The notes below the pieces were generated by a model, which worked only from the letters and a program-made list of their open reading frames with translations, had not been told where the DNA came from and made no database searches. From Plasmodium vivax (taxonomy: Eukaryota; Apicomplexa; Aconoidasida; Haemosporida; Plasmodiidae), in the NCBI RefSeq assembly GCF_000002415.2, contig NC_009918.1, positions 1,364,001-1,428,000 of the forward strand: 64,000 nucleotides of DNA, written 5' to 3'. Of this stretch, positions 32,000 to 41,946 are shown piece by piece (position 1 is the first letter of the stretch; every line of letters starts with the position of its first letter). Both the position numbers and the translations under genes were made by a program.

Positions 32000-33762
32000 T
32001 TTGTGAGCGGCGGAGGGGCTTGTGCTTCGTCCAGATGTCTTTTGGGCTTCCCCGTTTTGTGCGCTTTCGTTTCGTTTTTTCGTCCTTTTTCGGTTTATTT
32101 TCGCACGTTTTTCGCGTTTCTCACTTTTCTTTCTTTTGTTTCTTTTCTTACTTTTTCCTCCCTTTTGCTAATCGGACGAAGACGAATTTCTCATCCTTTT
32201 TTTACCTGCGGCGTCCTCTGAGCCATTCCGCTGCAAAACTTTTCAGCAGCGTTCCTCTGGGGCGGCGTAATCGGCGGGGATGTGTCAAATGAAAGACATA
32301 CCGAGAAAAAAAAAAAAAAAAAAAAAACAATTCTCATTTTAATGCCATACAAAATTTACCAATTTAATTTTTAACTCCCGTAGTTCTCTAAATGGTGAAT
32401 AAAATGGCGGGAAAAGTAACTTCCACAAAATTGTGTTATTTTGGAAGGCGTGATCGGCCCCTACCATTTTGTACGTACATGTGTATATTTCTCACTTGCG
32501 TGTCTGTATCGTCGTTTTTTTTTTTTTTTTTTTTCCATCCGTTTAACATAAATGTAGAGGTGTTTTTTCTCACTATTTAGGGCGCTCCATATGTTTCTAA
32601 GTGGACTCCCCTCGCTTAATGTCGAGCAATTTTCCCCGTCCACTTACTCTCTCAAAGAGTTGCGCCTTTTCGTTTTATTTAACATTCAACGGGGAAGTCT
32701 ACCCCCCCTTCCCCGAATGAACCAAGTTACACACAGACAAGAACATCCCAACTCTCTCAACAGGTATGTCCCCTTAAAATTTACGAGGCATTTTTTGCGA
32801 GGCATTCCCCAAGTGAAGGAAAATTTACCCATCGTGATAAGCAGAACGGAGGGAGAAATTCATGGGCCACCCGAGTGCCACTACTGCCAAGTAGTGGCAT
32901 AGGTTATCATTAAACTCTTTTTTTTTTTTTACATAATAAAAGAATGGGGGGAAATGAACAACGAAATGGTTAACCATAGGTGCACTATTAAAGAGTTCCT
33001 TTTCTAGTTTTAAGGGAAAACAGTTTGACCCTCTCTGGGTTTTACCACCTAATGCGCAGAAACGGGACATACCGCTGTACGGAAGTTATGCATGCGTGAG
33101 TGCATGACCATACCTACGTCTATGCATGTGTGTTCACCTTTGTGCGTTCTGCTCATATTTGTTTTCATGTGCGGGTTATACGACACTTTTGGGGGAAACA
33201 TAATTTTGTTCCTTCCTCAACTTGGCTAACCAAGTGCTGCATCGATAAGGCGAATTGAGAATGAGGAAACCGCGCATCGTTTAAAATGCCGCTAGAGGAT
33301 ATTAATCCATCGCGACGCATCGCGACGGTGGCGGGGATAAATAAAACCGCACTTTCGTTTCGTATTCCCCCCCTTTTTCATGTGCATAATTTTACCGAGT
33401 CGTATACAACGCGTATGAGAAAATGTGCAATCCGCCAGTGCATGCTATCATAGGGGTACCTTCGGCAGTCCACGCGTTTTAATTATTTTTCCTCTTCTGC
33501 CTCGCCGCACTTGAAACTTCGTTCCCTTAAATGCATGCAGAATGTGAATACGTACCTTCGTCATCGTATCATTTCTTCCTACTATTGCTCCTTTAACCGT
33601 TTAGTGCGTCATTTTCTTTTTTTTTTTTTTTCCCATAATTTTTAGCTCACAGAGCGTTGAATCGGTTAAACGCTTTTCTTCACTTTATCTGTACCTCTCA
33701 AAACGAGTAAGCAGAAGCGGAAGTTAAATTTTGCTTTTTTTTTTTTTTTTTTTTTTTTCCCA
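32000..33762. promoter_or_regulatory. Divergent intergenic region (membrane protein / HIT zinc finger)
   Basis: 1.8 kb with the promoters of two divergent genes. Poly(A) or poly(T) runs are at 32306-32326, 32515-32534, 32922-32931, 33617-33631 and 33737-33758; the last ends four bases before the ATG of the zinc-finger gene. No exon is supported. Confidence 0.5.
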
Positions 33763-34585
33763 ATGGGGCGAAGGCGCCTCGACAAAAATGCAAACGACGC
33801 GGCCACCACGAACAGCGGAAAGAACGTGAAAAATACGAGCATTGGGAAAAACGTAAAGAGCGCAAAAAAGAGGAAAAGGAAAAAGAGCTCCGATAGTGAG
33901 GACGACGACGACATTGAAATCACCAACACGAACGTCAATTTGAACCGAAATGTCGCCGTTTCGTGTAAATTCAAGCAGAGGGAAAAAGTGGACATCAATT
34001 TGATCCTGGCCCAGGACGAGGCCGACGCATCCAAGTAGGAAACGAGCGCAGTGCCCATCGGGATATGGCCATTCCTATGAGAATATACGCATGTGCGTAT
34101 GTTTATGTGTTTAGTTAATCCCCCAAGGGGATGACTCTGATGAGTGGTCCATCGGATGGGACAAGTCCAGCTCCTTTTGCTCATACGCATGCATATATAA
34201 AAAAGGAGTCGGTTCGAATAAGCTCCGCGAGGTGACCACCCAAATGGCAGAAGGGTGTCTTTCCCATGTAGGATGGCCTCCCTGCAACTTTATCACATTG
34301 TTCTTTTCCCCCCTGTTTGGTTCATTCTCCACGCTAGCCATCCATTTCGTTTCCCATTTTTTCCCTAGAACGAAGACCTACTGCTGGACCAAAGTTAATG
34401 GAGGCCAAAGTTCCCTCGCGCGAAGAAAGTTTTGCATCGTTTGCGGGTTCGAAGGAAAATACAAATGTTTAAAGTGCTACGAACACAAGCCAGTGTCCTT
34501 CATCAGGTACTACTGTTCTTTGAAATGTAAAAAGGTCCACGATGAGTCCTCATGTTGTAAGAGTAAGATGTTGGACACGTGGTAG
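33763..34585 (+). CDS. HIT-type zinc-finger protein, ZNHIT1/Vps71-like, two exons
   Basis: Exon 1 is 33763-34034 (donor GTAGGA) and exon 2 is 34369-34585 (acceptor TTCCCTAG). The phases agree and the product is 162 residues. Residues 1-60 are basic, then acidic (KKRKRKKSSDSEDDDD), a nuclear-type tract. The C-terminus is a zf-HIT finger: FCIVCGFEGKYKCLKC, then YCSLKCKKVHDESSC, with the C-x2-C, C-x2-C, C-x3-C, H-x4-C spacing. Overall length and the C-terminal position of the finger, preceded by an RRKF segment, match ZNHIT1/Vps71. That protein is a subunit of the SWR1/SRCAP complex that loads histone H2A.Z. Other HIT proteins (snoRNP assembly) are alternatives. It is convergent with DIM1. Confidence 0.85.
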
Positions 34586-35092
34586 AAGGTAGTTGCGTAA
34601 CTGTGTGGGTGGGAACCCGGTTAAGGATCCCAAGGCGGTGTAGCCCACTTTTGCAAAAGCTTCCCGCGTTTGTTTTTTTTTTTCTTCATTACGATAGCAT
34701 CGTCATAGTTCCGCAGCGCGTTTCATTTGGCGAGCGATGACGCACTTTGCTATTCTCCCCCGATAGCAGCCACATCCTTACGTGGTCTCACTTTTTTATC
34801 ATTTCATTTTGTCCTTTTTTTTTGTACATTTTTGCGTTTTTTTCGGTTAAAATTGACTCAAAAAAGGGAAAAAAAAAATAAAAAAAAATAATTTAACCAA
34901 ACGAATGAAAATGAGGAGTGCCCCGTGGGGCAGCTTCACCTCGCGGATGGGCACATGGCAATTATTTTTTTTTTTAAAAGCGGGTTTGTCACCCGTTTGC
35001 GTGATGAGCTGAGGGCGGCGTACACCCGCTGGATTTTATTTTTTCTGTAAACATTTTTGCAGCGCATTGGCTTCGCTTTCCCCCCCTTATTT
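34586..35092. other. Convergent intergenic region
   Basis: About 500 bp of 3' flanks between the HIT zinc-finger gene and DIM1. It is rich in T and A runs (34674-34683, 34870-34890, 34964-34975). Nothing else is seen. Confidence 0.6.
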
Positions 35093-36346
35093 TTACACCT
35101 TCTCGTGGATGCTGTCCACATCGTCGTAACCGTCGCTATCGCTATCGTCGCTGCTGTCGCTGCCTGCGCCGCCAGCGCCGCCAACACCGCCATCGCCGCG
35201 TACGTCCCCCTCCTCGTTCAGCACAATGTTGGCCGCCCGCGAGCTGCCCACATTGGAGATGTTAAAAAAGTGAATTCCCTTTTTGTTAAACTTGAGCAGC
35301 AGTTTTAAAAAGTCGTTTTCATCCAAACTGACGCTCCTGCACTCAGTCATGTCCAGCTCCTTGAGAGTATCGAGGCAGTATTTTTTAAAAGGAAAATTAA
35401 CGGGCACAATTTTGTTAAACGTACAAAAATTCTTGTAATTATGTTCGAGCATATTTAAAACAGCGTTCCTCTTAAAAATGGCATGAAGTGTTTTTCGTTT
35501 TCTGCTAAAACAAATTCTTAGCAAATTATCCCATTCATCAAAATTAATAAAAAAATTATTTTCCTTTGGGATAAGTTTCAAAATGACGCTATCAACTTTT
35601 GGGGGGGGATTAAAACTACTTCGATCGACATTGCATATTTTAACAACTTTGCAGAATAACTTCACATTTACAGTCAGCCTGCTGTAGTTGCTATCGCCTA
35701 CATTGGCTAGCATCCTGTCTGCAAATTCTTTTTGAAACATTAACACGGCACATTTGAATAATGGTCTGTGTGCAATTAACTTGAAAATGAGTGGGCTGGA
35801 TATTTTATATGGAATGTTCGCTGTGCATATATCAAATCTGGGGAAAACTGTTTTTATGGCATCCCCTTCGTACACTTCCAAATTGTTATACCCTTCATAC
35901 AGACATCTTTTTTTCACTTCACTTACCATTCTTGCGTCGATATCTATGGTGATCACTTTTTTCGCTATAGGTAATAATTTCACTGTTAGGTTTCCCGTCC
36001 CGCATCCTATTTCCAGCACCACGTCTGAACTCTTTATTTTGGCTGCCAATAGAATTTTATCTAATATACCGGGGTTCTTGAGCAGGTGCTGTCCGTGCTT
36101 CTTATACAGTATCATGTTCATTTTGTTTCCGCTTTTCGGCTTGGACGTGCTGATGTGCCTGCTCGCGTTTCCCCCTTGGGGGGCACTTTTCTTTTTCCCT
36201 ATCGCGTCACTCACATTTTTCAGTATGCTCACGGGTTTGTTGGCCACCCCTTGGTGGTACCCGCGCTTGGGCTTCATCTTCGCCGCGCTGCTGCTGGAGA
36301 GGGCGTTTTGCAGGTTGCGCAGAAGGGCGAGGCCGCCTGCTCGCAT
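35093..36346 (-). CDS. DIM1: rRNA adenine N6,N6-dimethyltransferase (DIM1/KsgA family)
   Basis: First ATG is at 36344-36346, giving 417 residues. The frame runs further upstream only to a TTG and then a TGA. The enzyme uses S-adenosylmethionine to dimethylate two adjacent adenines near the 3' end of small-subunit rRNA. Motifs in order: the QHLLKNPGILDKIL entry segment, the SAM-binding VLEIGCGTGNLT, ITIDID, the GDA motif (YEGDAIKTVF), and the catalytic NIPY in ICTANIPYKISSP. FNPPPKVDSVILKL and FSRKRKTLHAIFK follow, the latter being the C-terminal element of eukaryotic Dim1. The tail is acidic (SSDDSDSDGYDDVDS). About 75 residues precede the fold, starting MRAGGLALLRNLQNALSSSS, which resembles an organelle presequence; a second ATG lies at residue 23. 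Nucleolar Dim1 is the likeliest identity; a mitochondrial TFB-type protein is the alternative. Confidence 0.93.
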   Translation of the reverse strand: MRAGGLALLRNLQNALSSSSAAKMKPKRGYHQGVANKPVSILKNVSDAIGKKKSAPQGGNASRHISTSKPKSGNKMNMILYKKHGQHLLKNPGILDKILLAAKIKSSDVVLEIGCGTGNLTVKLLPIAKKVITIDIDARMVSEVKKRCLYEGYNNLEVYEGDAIKTVFPRFDICTANIPYKISSPLIFKLIAHRPLFKCAVLMFQKEFADRMLANVGDSNYSRLTVNVKLFCKVVKICNVDRSSFNPPPKVDSVILKLIPKENNFFINFDEWDNLLRICFSRKRKTLHAIFKRNAVLNMLEHNYKNFCTFNKIVPVNFPFKKYCLDTLKELDMTECRSVSLDENDFLKLLLKFNKKGIHFFNISNVGSSRAANIVLNEEGDVRGDGGVGGAGGAGSDSSDDSDSDGYDDVDSIHEKV

Positions 36347-37836
36347 GGCATGGGCGGGGGCGCGCCTGCTCGGTCGGTTCGGTTTGCGACAGTTCGGCAG
36401 ATTACCAAGTCTGCCGCTCCCCCGCGCTAGAGTGGCCAAAATGAGAATTTTCTCATCGCAGCGTCCTCAAAAAGGCTATCTTTTTTTTTCCAAAACGGAA
36501 AAGCATTTCTTAAAAAAAGAGCCACTTTAAAATGTTTGAAAAAAAAAAATCACGAAAGAACATAAACTTTTTGTTTTTTTTGTGCGCATTTCCCTTTTGA
36601 AAAAAAATCGCTATCCGTTCCGGGAATTTTCCAAAATGAAAAATGAGGTGCCTAACGACGTGGCGACGTGGTCAGTCTGAAGCAAAATCGCATCATACAT
36701 GCTTACATCCTTCGCGTGAAGGAGGAGCCACCTCCGGAATTTAGCAGGCAACAATGAACAATACGCGGCGGAACGAACTTAACATGGAAGATTCATTCCA
36801 GGAGAGGATTATCCCGCGTCGAAGTTGTAAAACTCTCAGACGAGATGTTTAATTTTTTTTTTTTTTTTTTTTTTCCTCGCTGCGAAATTTTCGATCCATC
36901 TTGGCGAATTATTTTGTTGCGTTGAATTGTGCCCCTGTGAGAGTTGCATACCCTTCACGGTATAAACGACTTGTTTGTAAAAATTATCCTCATTCTTGCC
37001 AATAAAATGGGAAAAAGAGAAAACATGGCCAAAAGAAGGCGAGCGAGGAAGGCCCCCTTTTTTGACATTCACGTGGCGAAGTTGACTGGAAAAAATGCCA
37101 GACGGTGGAAACAGAACGAAGCATTGGCCGTGCGCATTTTTGTGAACATCTCCGCGTAGGAAGTGACCCACTGCATTTCTACCAAATGTTGCTTTGTTGC
37201 TTTAAAAGGAACAGCACACTTATGCATAGAGGTGTAGTTATATGCCCCTTTTAATACCCTCTCCCCCTCGAATAGCATACCACAGAAGGGGCTTAAGGTG
37301 AAGGGCGAAGTAGGGGGAGAATAAAATAGCAGTGAGATGCGGTATCTCCGTATGTTAACCCACCCTGCAGTTTTTAATTTTCAAATTAGGCCATGGACAC
37401 ATCTTTGTAATCCGCCATGTGGTGAGCATAAACATGAATCGCCATGGTTGGGGGGGTAGGACGCCCGCACGTGGCTGTAAAACTGATTGCGAGGCAAATT
37501 TCGCCATGCTGTACCATTTAACCTATTTTTGCTTAAATGGTGTACCTGTACATTTGTGGGGATCGCCTCGTTAAGCATTTCTCTGATTACACACAAGTCC
37601 ACGCAATAGCTAACAGGGCGCACATACATTACGTGTCAATCATTTGGATGAAGCAAAAAAATTGACTTAAAACTTCTTTTGCCTTTTTTTTTCAAATACG
37701 TTAACCATGTTGCTGTTTTAAAGAAAGGGGGGGTGTAGAACTGTTCGAAGATCACTTTTTTTTTTTTTTCTTTAAAGGTACGTTTAATGTCCCCATTCGA
37801 TCAACAATCTTACACGTAAATGACGAATCAGTATGC

Positions 37837-37872
<36 letters not shown>

Positions 37873-38967
37873 CTCCCCCTGAACCCTTTTACGCATATCT
37901 TACCCCCTTAGCATATGGCAAAATGGCATTAAATCCTTGCATAGTAAGTTTCCCTTTTCTTGTCGGTTAAATCGACGCGTTGGTTGAAAATCCCACTTTC
38001 AATTTTATGCGTTAAAAAAATGAGCAGGTATGCACATACATGCGGGGTTGTCTCAGTACGAACGTGTATGACCAAGCAGTGTAGCGTGTACATGTGTGCA
38101 TCACCCATGTAGGTAGTTTGTGTATGCCCCCTTTTGCGCACCACCCATTGGTGTATCGCGCGTGGGCGGACTAGGGGGTCGCTGCGTGTTCCGTTCCCAC
38201 GTTCGTTTTTGTCATCGGGCTGGTTTTCCTCTTATGGCGTTTCCACTTGGTTACTTTGAGCTGGTTATTTTCAGTTATGTTCACTCGTTTTTTTTCGCTC
38301 TTTTTTCGCTCTTTTTTCGCTCTTTTTTTGGCTCCTTTTTTGGCTCTTTTTTTCGCTTTTTTTTTTAATTATTTTTTTTCAGTTCGTTCCCCTGGGTTCC
38401 TTTTTTTCAAGTTGGTATCCCCATTAACTGTGCAAAGCAACTCTCCCCCAGTTTGCACTTTTCCAAAAGATGTGAATGACGGCCGCGTTACACATCAACC
38501 CATTCCCCCTAATTTCCCTCATGCACACAAACGTATGAATGGGAAATTACATATGCAAATGGCGCTTAAAAAATGTGCTTTATTTCGCCATTTCCTCGTT
38601 TTCTGGCGGCTAGCTGCTGCGCGCCCCTTGGACTATTTCGCGTCATCGTGGGGACTCACACATACGTTTTTTTTTTTTTTTATTCCTTTTGACTTACAAT
38701 GCTATGAGAGGATGGCGCAGAAAAGAGAAGTACTTTTTTTTTTGCCATCATTGTTGAACAATTTCTTAAAACATGCTGAATTATGTGTGTAACTGCGCGT
38801 CCGGCATATTAGCATTCTTTTTTTTTTTCATGCAGTGATAATCGCCATGTGAATTTTCCATTTGGCTCAGTGAGGCGCGCATGTTGGCGTGCAAACGCAG
38901 GAGCGCACAAATGGGTAAGCAGCTTGCGTGAGTGGAGGTGTGTATATAAGGGGAATTCATATGGGTC

Positions 38968-39085
38968 TATATCAGGACGTATGTTTATGTATGTTTAGGT
39001 TTGTTTACGTATGTTTATGTGTGTTTACGTATGTTTAGGTTTGTTTACGTATGTTTATGTGTGTTTACGTATGTTTAAGTATGTC
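38968..39085. repeat. Tandem repeat TGTTTACGTATGTTTA(T/G)G
   Basis: Imperfect copies of a 10-20 bp unit alternating TGTTTACGTA and TGTTTATGTG. Confidence 0.85.
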
Positions 39086-39774
39086 TACTTATGTGTATTT
39101 GTATGTAGTTATGCGTATTTATATGGACTCATGTGTATTTGTATGTACTTGTATGTACCTTTGCGCGCACACGCATAGACGCTACAGCGCAACGGCGTGG
39201 CTCGGCCGGACGCCTGAGCAAACACACATGTACTCCTACGTATGTACACACTGCTGGGGGGACCCAGTTCTTGCGCGAAGCAGATTTATGCAGTTATTTT
39301 TCCCCCCATTTTAAACGTTTCACCCAGTTAATTCTTTCCGCTTTAAAGGGGAACTAAATTGGTTTTGTTTATTTTTTTCTTTTTTTCCTAGGTGATGTTT
39401 TTCGCGTCTACAGAATGAACTCCTGCAGATTTGACTTCATGACATTTTTTTTTTTTTTTTTTTTGGGGGGGAAATTTTTTTACAGGACGTTTTGATACAT
39501 TCAAAATTGTGTGCTGTATTTTTGGTAATTTTTTCATTTGTTTTTTTTCCCCTTGAGTTTTTCATTTTCATATTTTCACATTTACTCACTTTTGATTTTC
39601 CTTTTTTCGTTCCCGCGGTTTATCATCCCTTACAATAGCACACGAATTCACCACTTTTACGAGTTTACAAAGTTCATTTGTACAAGTACGTGCACGAGTA
39701 AAGTAACGCAGTTGAATGCGCCCGTACACATAACTATGTAGGCATTGCGCGTGTACGACAACCTGGTTTATTCA

Positions 39775-39990
39775 CCCTTTAATTTGCCCTTTATTTTACC
39801 CCTTTATTTTACCCCTTTATTTACCTCTTTTTTTACCTTTTTTTTACCCCTTTATTTACCCTTTAATTTACCCCTTTATTTACTTTTTTTTTACCCTTTT
39901 ATTTACTTTTTTTTTACCCTTTATTTACCCCTTTATTTACCCTTTTATTTACTTTTTTTTACCCTTTTATTTACTTTTTTTTACCCTTTT
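39775..39990. repeat. Pyrimidine-rich repeat (CCCTTTATTTA type)
   Basis: About 215 bp of strand-biased imperfect copies of CCCCTTTATTTAC with T-expanded variants, ending in poly(T). Confidence 0.9.
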
Positions 39991-40724
39991 TTTTTTTTTT
40001 TTTTGTGTGTTGTGTGAAAATTTGGAAAACATACAATTCGCGTTATAACTCAGCGCGGAGGACAATTGTAAATACTTGCATATGCGACGTATCTGAACGA
40101 ATGCCCGCATGTTCGGCCATTCGTGTGTACATTTGTGCGTATATTGCGCGTGTATACATACATGTATGTAACTATACATATGTGTTTTATGTGTTTTATT
40201 TGTTGATCTGTTGATTTGTTGATTTTTTTTTTTTTTTTTTTTTTTTTTTGCGCCTTCTGCAAGCTGCACCTTCGTGACGCTCCTCGCGCGATCGCACCTT
40301 CCCTCACCCCCCTTTTACCGCCTTCCGCCTTGTTCGCGTTTTTGCGCTTCTCACCCTCCTTTTGCATGTAAAAAGAAGCTCAACAGCACCTTCACAATTA
40401 TGGAAGCATAACACCTGAGTAGGGCAAGGGTTATTCCCCCCGAATATGTAAACACCATAAAGCAGTTGATGACTTGTATACATGTGACAAGTTTACATTT
40501 TTCCCCAATTTCCTGAAAATATATGCGCGACGTTAGATGACGCGAGCAGTTACAATCCTAGCGCTGCCCACCTACCTGTTTAGCCACTGCAGAATTTGTA
40601 GCATACCTGTGTGCGCGTGTCACATGGCATGTCACCCGCCTTATTAGTTCGTGGTAAACCGCGCACATCGCTGAAGCGGGGCGGTCGCAAAAGGGAAGCG
40701 AAGAAGCAAGAGATATAGAAAAAG

Positions 40725-40862
40725 AAAAAGAAATAAAAAGTGAATGCAAAAAAAAGGAAATAGAAAGTGAATGTAAAAAAAAAGGAAATAGAAAGTGAAT
40801 GTAAAAAAAAAGGAAATAAAAAGTGAGTGTAAAAGAAAAAGAAATAAAAAGTGAATGAAAAA
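40725..40862. repeat. 30-bp purine-rich tandem repeat
   Basis: About five copies of a 29-30 bp unit of the form A-run plus GGAAATAGAAAGTGAATGT; copies differ mainly in A-run length. Confidence 0.9.
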
Positions 40863-40867
40863 GAGAA

Positions 40868-40935
40868 CCTAAACTAAACCTAAACTGAACCTAAACTGAA
40901 CCTACACTAAACCAAAACCTAACCAAAACTAAAAC
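40868..40935. repeat. Telomere-like CCTAAACTGAA / CTAAACC repeat
   Basis: Short degenerate copies of CCTAAACTGAA and CTAAACCTAAA on the plus strand. They resemble the Plasmodium telomere heptamer family (AACCCTA / AACCCTG) but lack the CCC core. Confidence 0.75.
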
Positions 40936-41414
40936 TCGTTGAATGCGAAGCACAGAAGAACACAAAAGTTTGCGCCGCGCGACACATTCCCAACCTAATA
41001 GCAAAAGACATACAAAGCAAAAGCAGTAGCGTTCGCTCTCTACGCTTTGCATTTCTTTAATCCGCATCAATTTCCTGATGTAACATTTTGTTTCCAAAAA
41101 AAGGCGTTTGAAAAAAAAAAAAAAAAAAAAAAAGTCTTAATTCGCTCAACCACACGGGTAGGGGAACGCACTTGCTTAAACGTAAGGGAGTACATTTATT
41201 TTTAAGCATCCGTTTGAATTCCCCTGAGCCCATATTCGGCGTAAGCGTGCCTGTTTGCATGTGTATATGTATACATGTATGCATGTATGCATGTATGTAC
41301 ATGCCCCTATGCGCACTCCCCGTGTGTGTAATTTTTTTTTGTTTTGTGTTCATAACCCCCTCGGGGTGAGCCACCCCTCACCCAGCCATTTCATCTCTCC
41401 GTGGATTCGCCATA

Positions 41415-41475
41415 AGGCTGCAGATAAGCGTGCAGATAATCGCGTAGATAATCGCATAGCTAATCGCGTAGAAAA
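41415..41475. repeat. Short repeat GATAATCGCGTA
   Basis: About four imperfect copies of a 12-bp unit in the SPT 5' flank. Confidence 0.75.
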
Positions 41476-41728
41476 ATACACCTAACTGCCTTCTCACCCG
41501 TTGAATGTGCGCTTGAGCCGACTCCTAGTTCACCACGAAGGCCAAGCAATTTTTTTTTTGCCCCCCCTTCTCTATTGCATATAATTTTGACACACTTGGT
41601 GTGCTCATATTGGAGTGTATTTTAAGTTTAAGATATTTGGTGCCCAAGTGGAGAAGCGCTCTCTTTTAATTTTGTGCCCGCGTGCAGGCAAGGGAAGAGC
41701 AGGGCAGACGTGCAACCGTGCAGAAACT

Positions 41729-41830
41729 CAAACGTGTTGAAGCGAAACGTGTTGAAGCGAAACGTGTTGAAGCCGAACTGGTTGAAGCCGAACTGGTTGA
41801 AGCAGAACCTGTTGAAGCAGAACGTGCCGC
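41729..41830. repeat. 15-bp tandem repeat in the SPT leader region
   Basis: Seven imperfect copies of a 15-bp unit, first AAACGTGTTGAAGCG, then AACTGGTTGAAGCCG. It is about 120 bp upstream of the SPT start and open in one plus-strand frame, but without an ATG. Confidence 0.9.
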
Positions 41831-41946
41831 TCACCGTGTGACTCCTTTTCCCGTCTGCTCAAACCCGGGTGAGAGACAACCCACGAAGTAGTACACCACC
41901 GAAAAGAAAAAAAAAAAAAAAGGAAAAGCCACAAAAAGAAGGAAAA

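Larger units (their letters stand above)
36347..41946. promoter_or_regulatory. Long divergent intergenic region (DIM1 / SPT), rich in short repeats
   Basis: 5.6 kb, the largest gap between genes here, with no credible exon on either strand. It carries the promoters of DIM1 and SPT at its ends. It is filled with poly(T) runs (36848-36874, 37755-37769, 37840-37870, 39446-39464, 39987-40004, 40223-40249), a poly(A) run (41110-41133) and six separate tandem arrays, listed individually. Confidence 0.5.

Noticed and set aside
36347..36439. 31-residue upstream extension of DIM1
   Set aside because: It begins with TTG, and the frame meets a TGA a little further upstream with no ATG.
36944..37159. 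71-codon basic frame (MGKRENMAKRRRARK) upstream of DIM1
   Set aside because: Short, with no family resemblance, and in a promoter region next to a long poly(T). Left out for lack of support.
41682..41891. KRVEAKRVEAK-type frame upstream of SPT as an upstream ORF
   Set aside because: It has no ATG, only a GTG, and consists of the 15-bp repeat.
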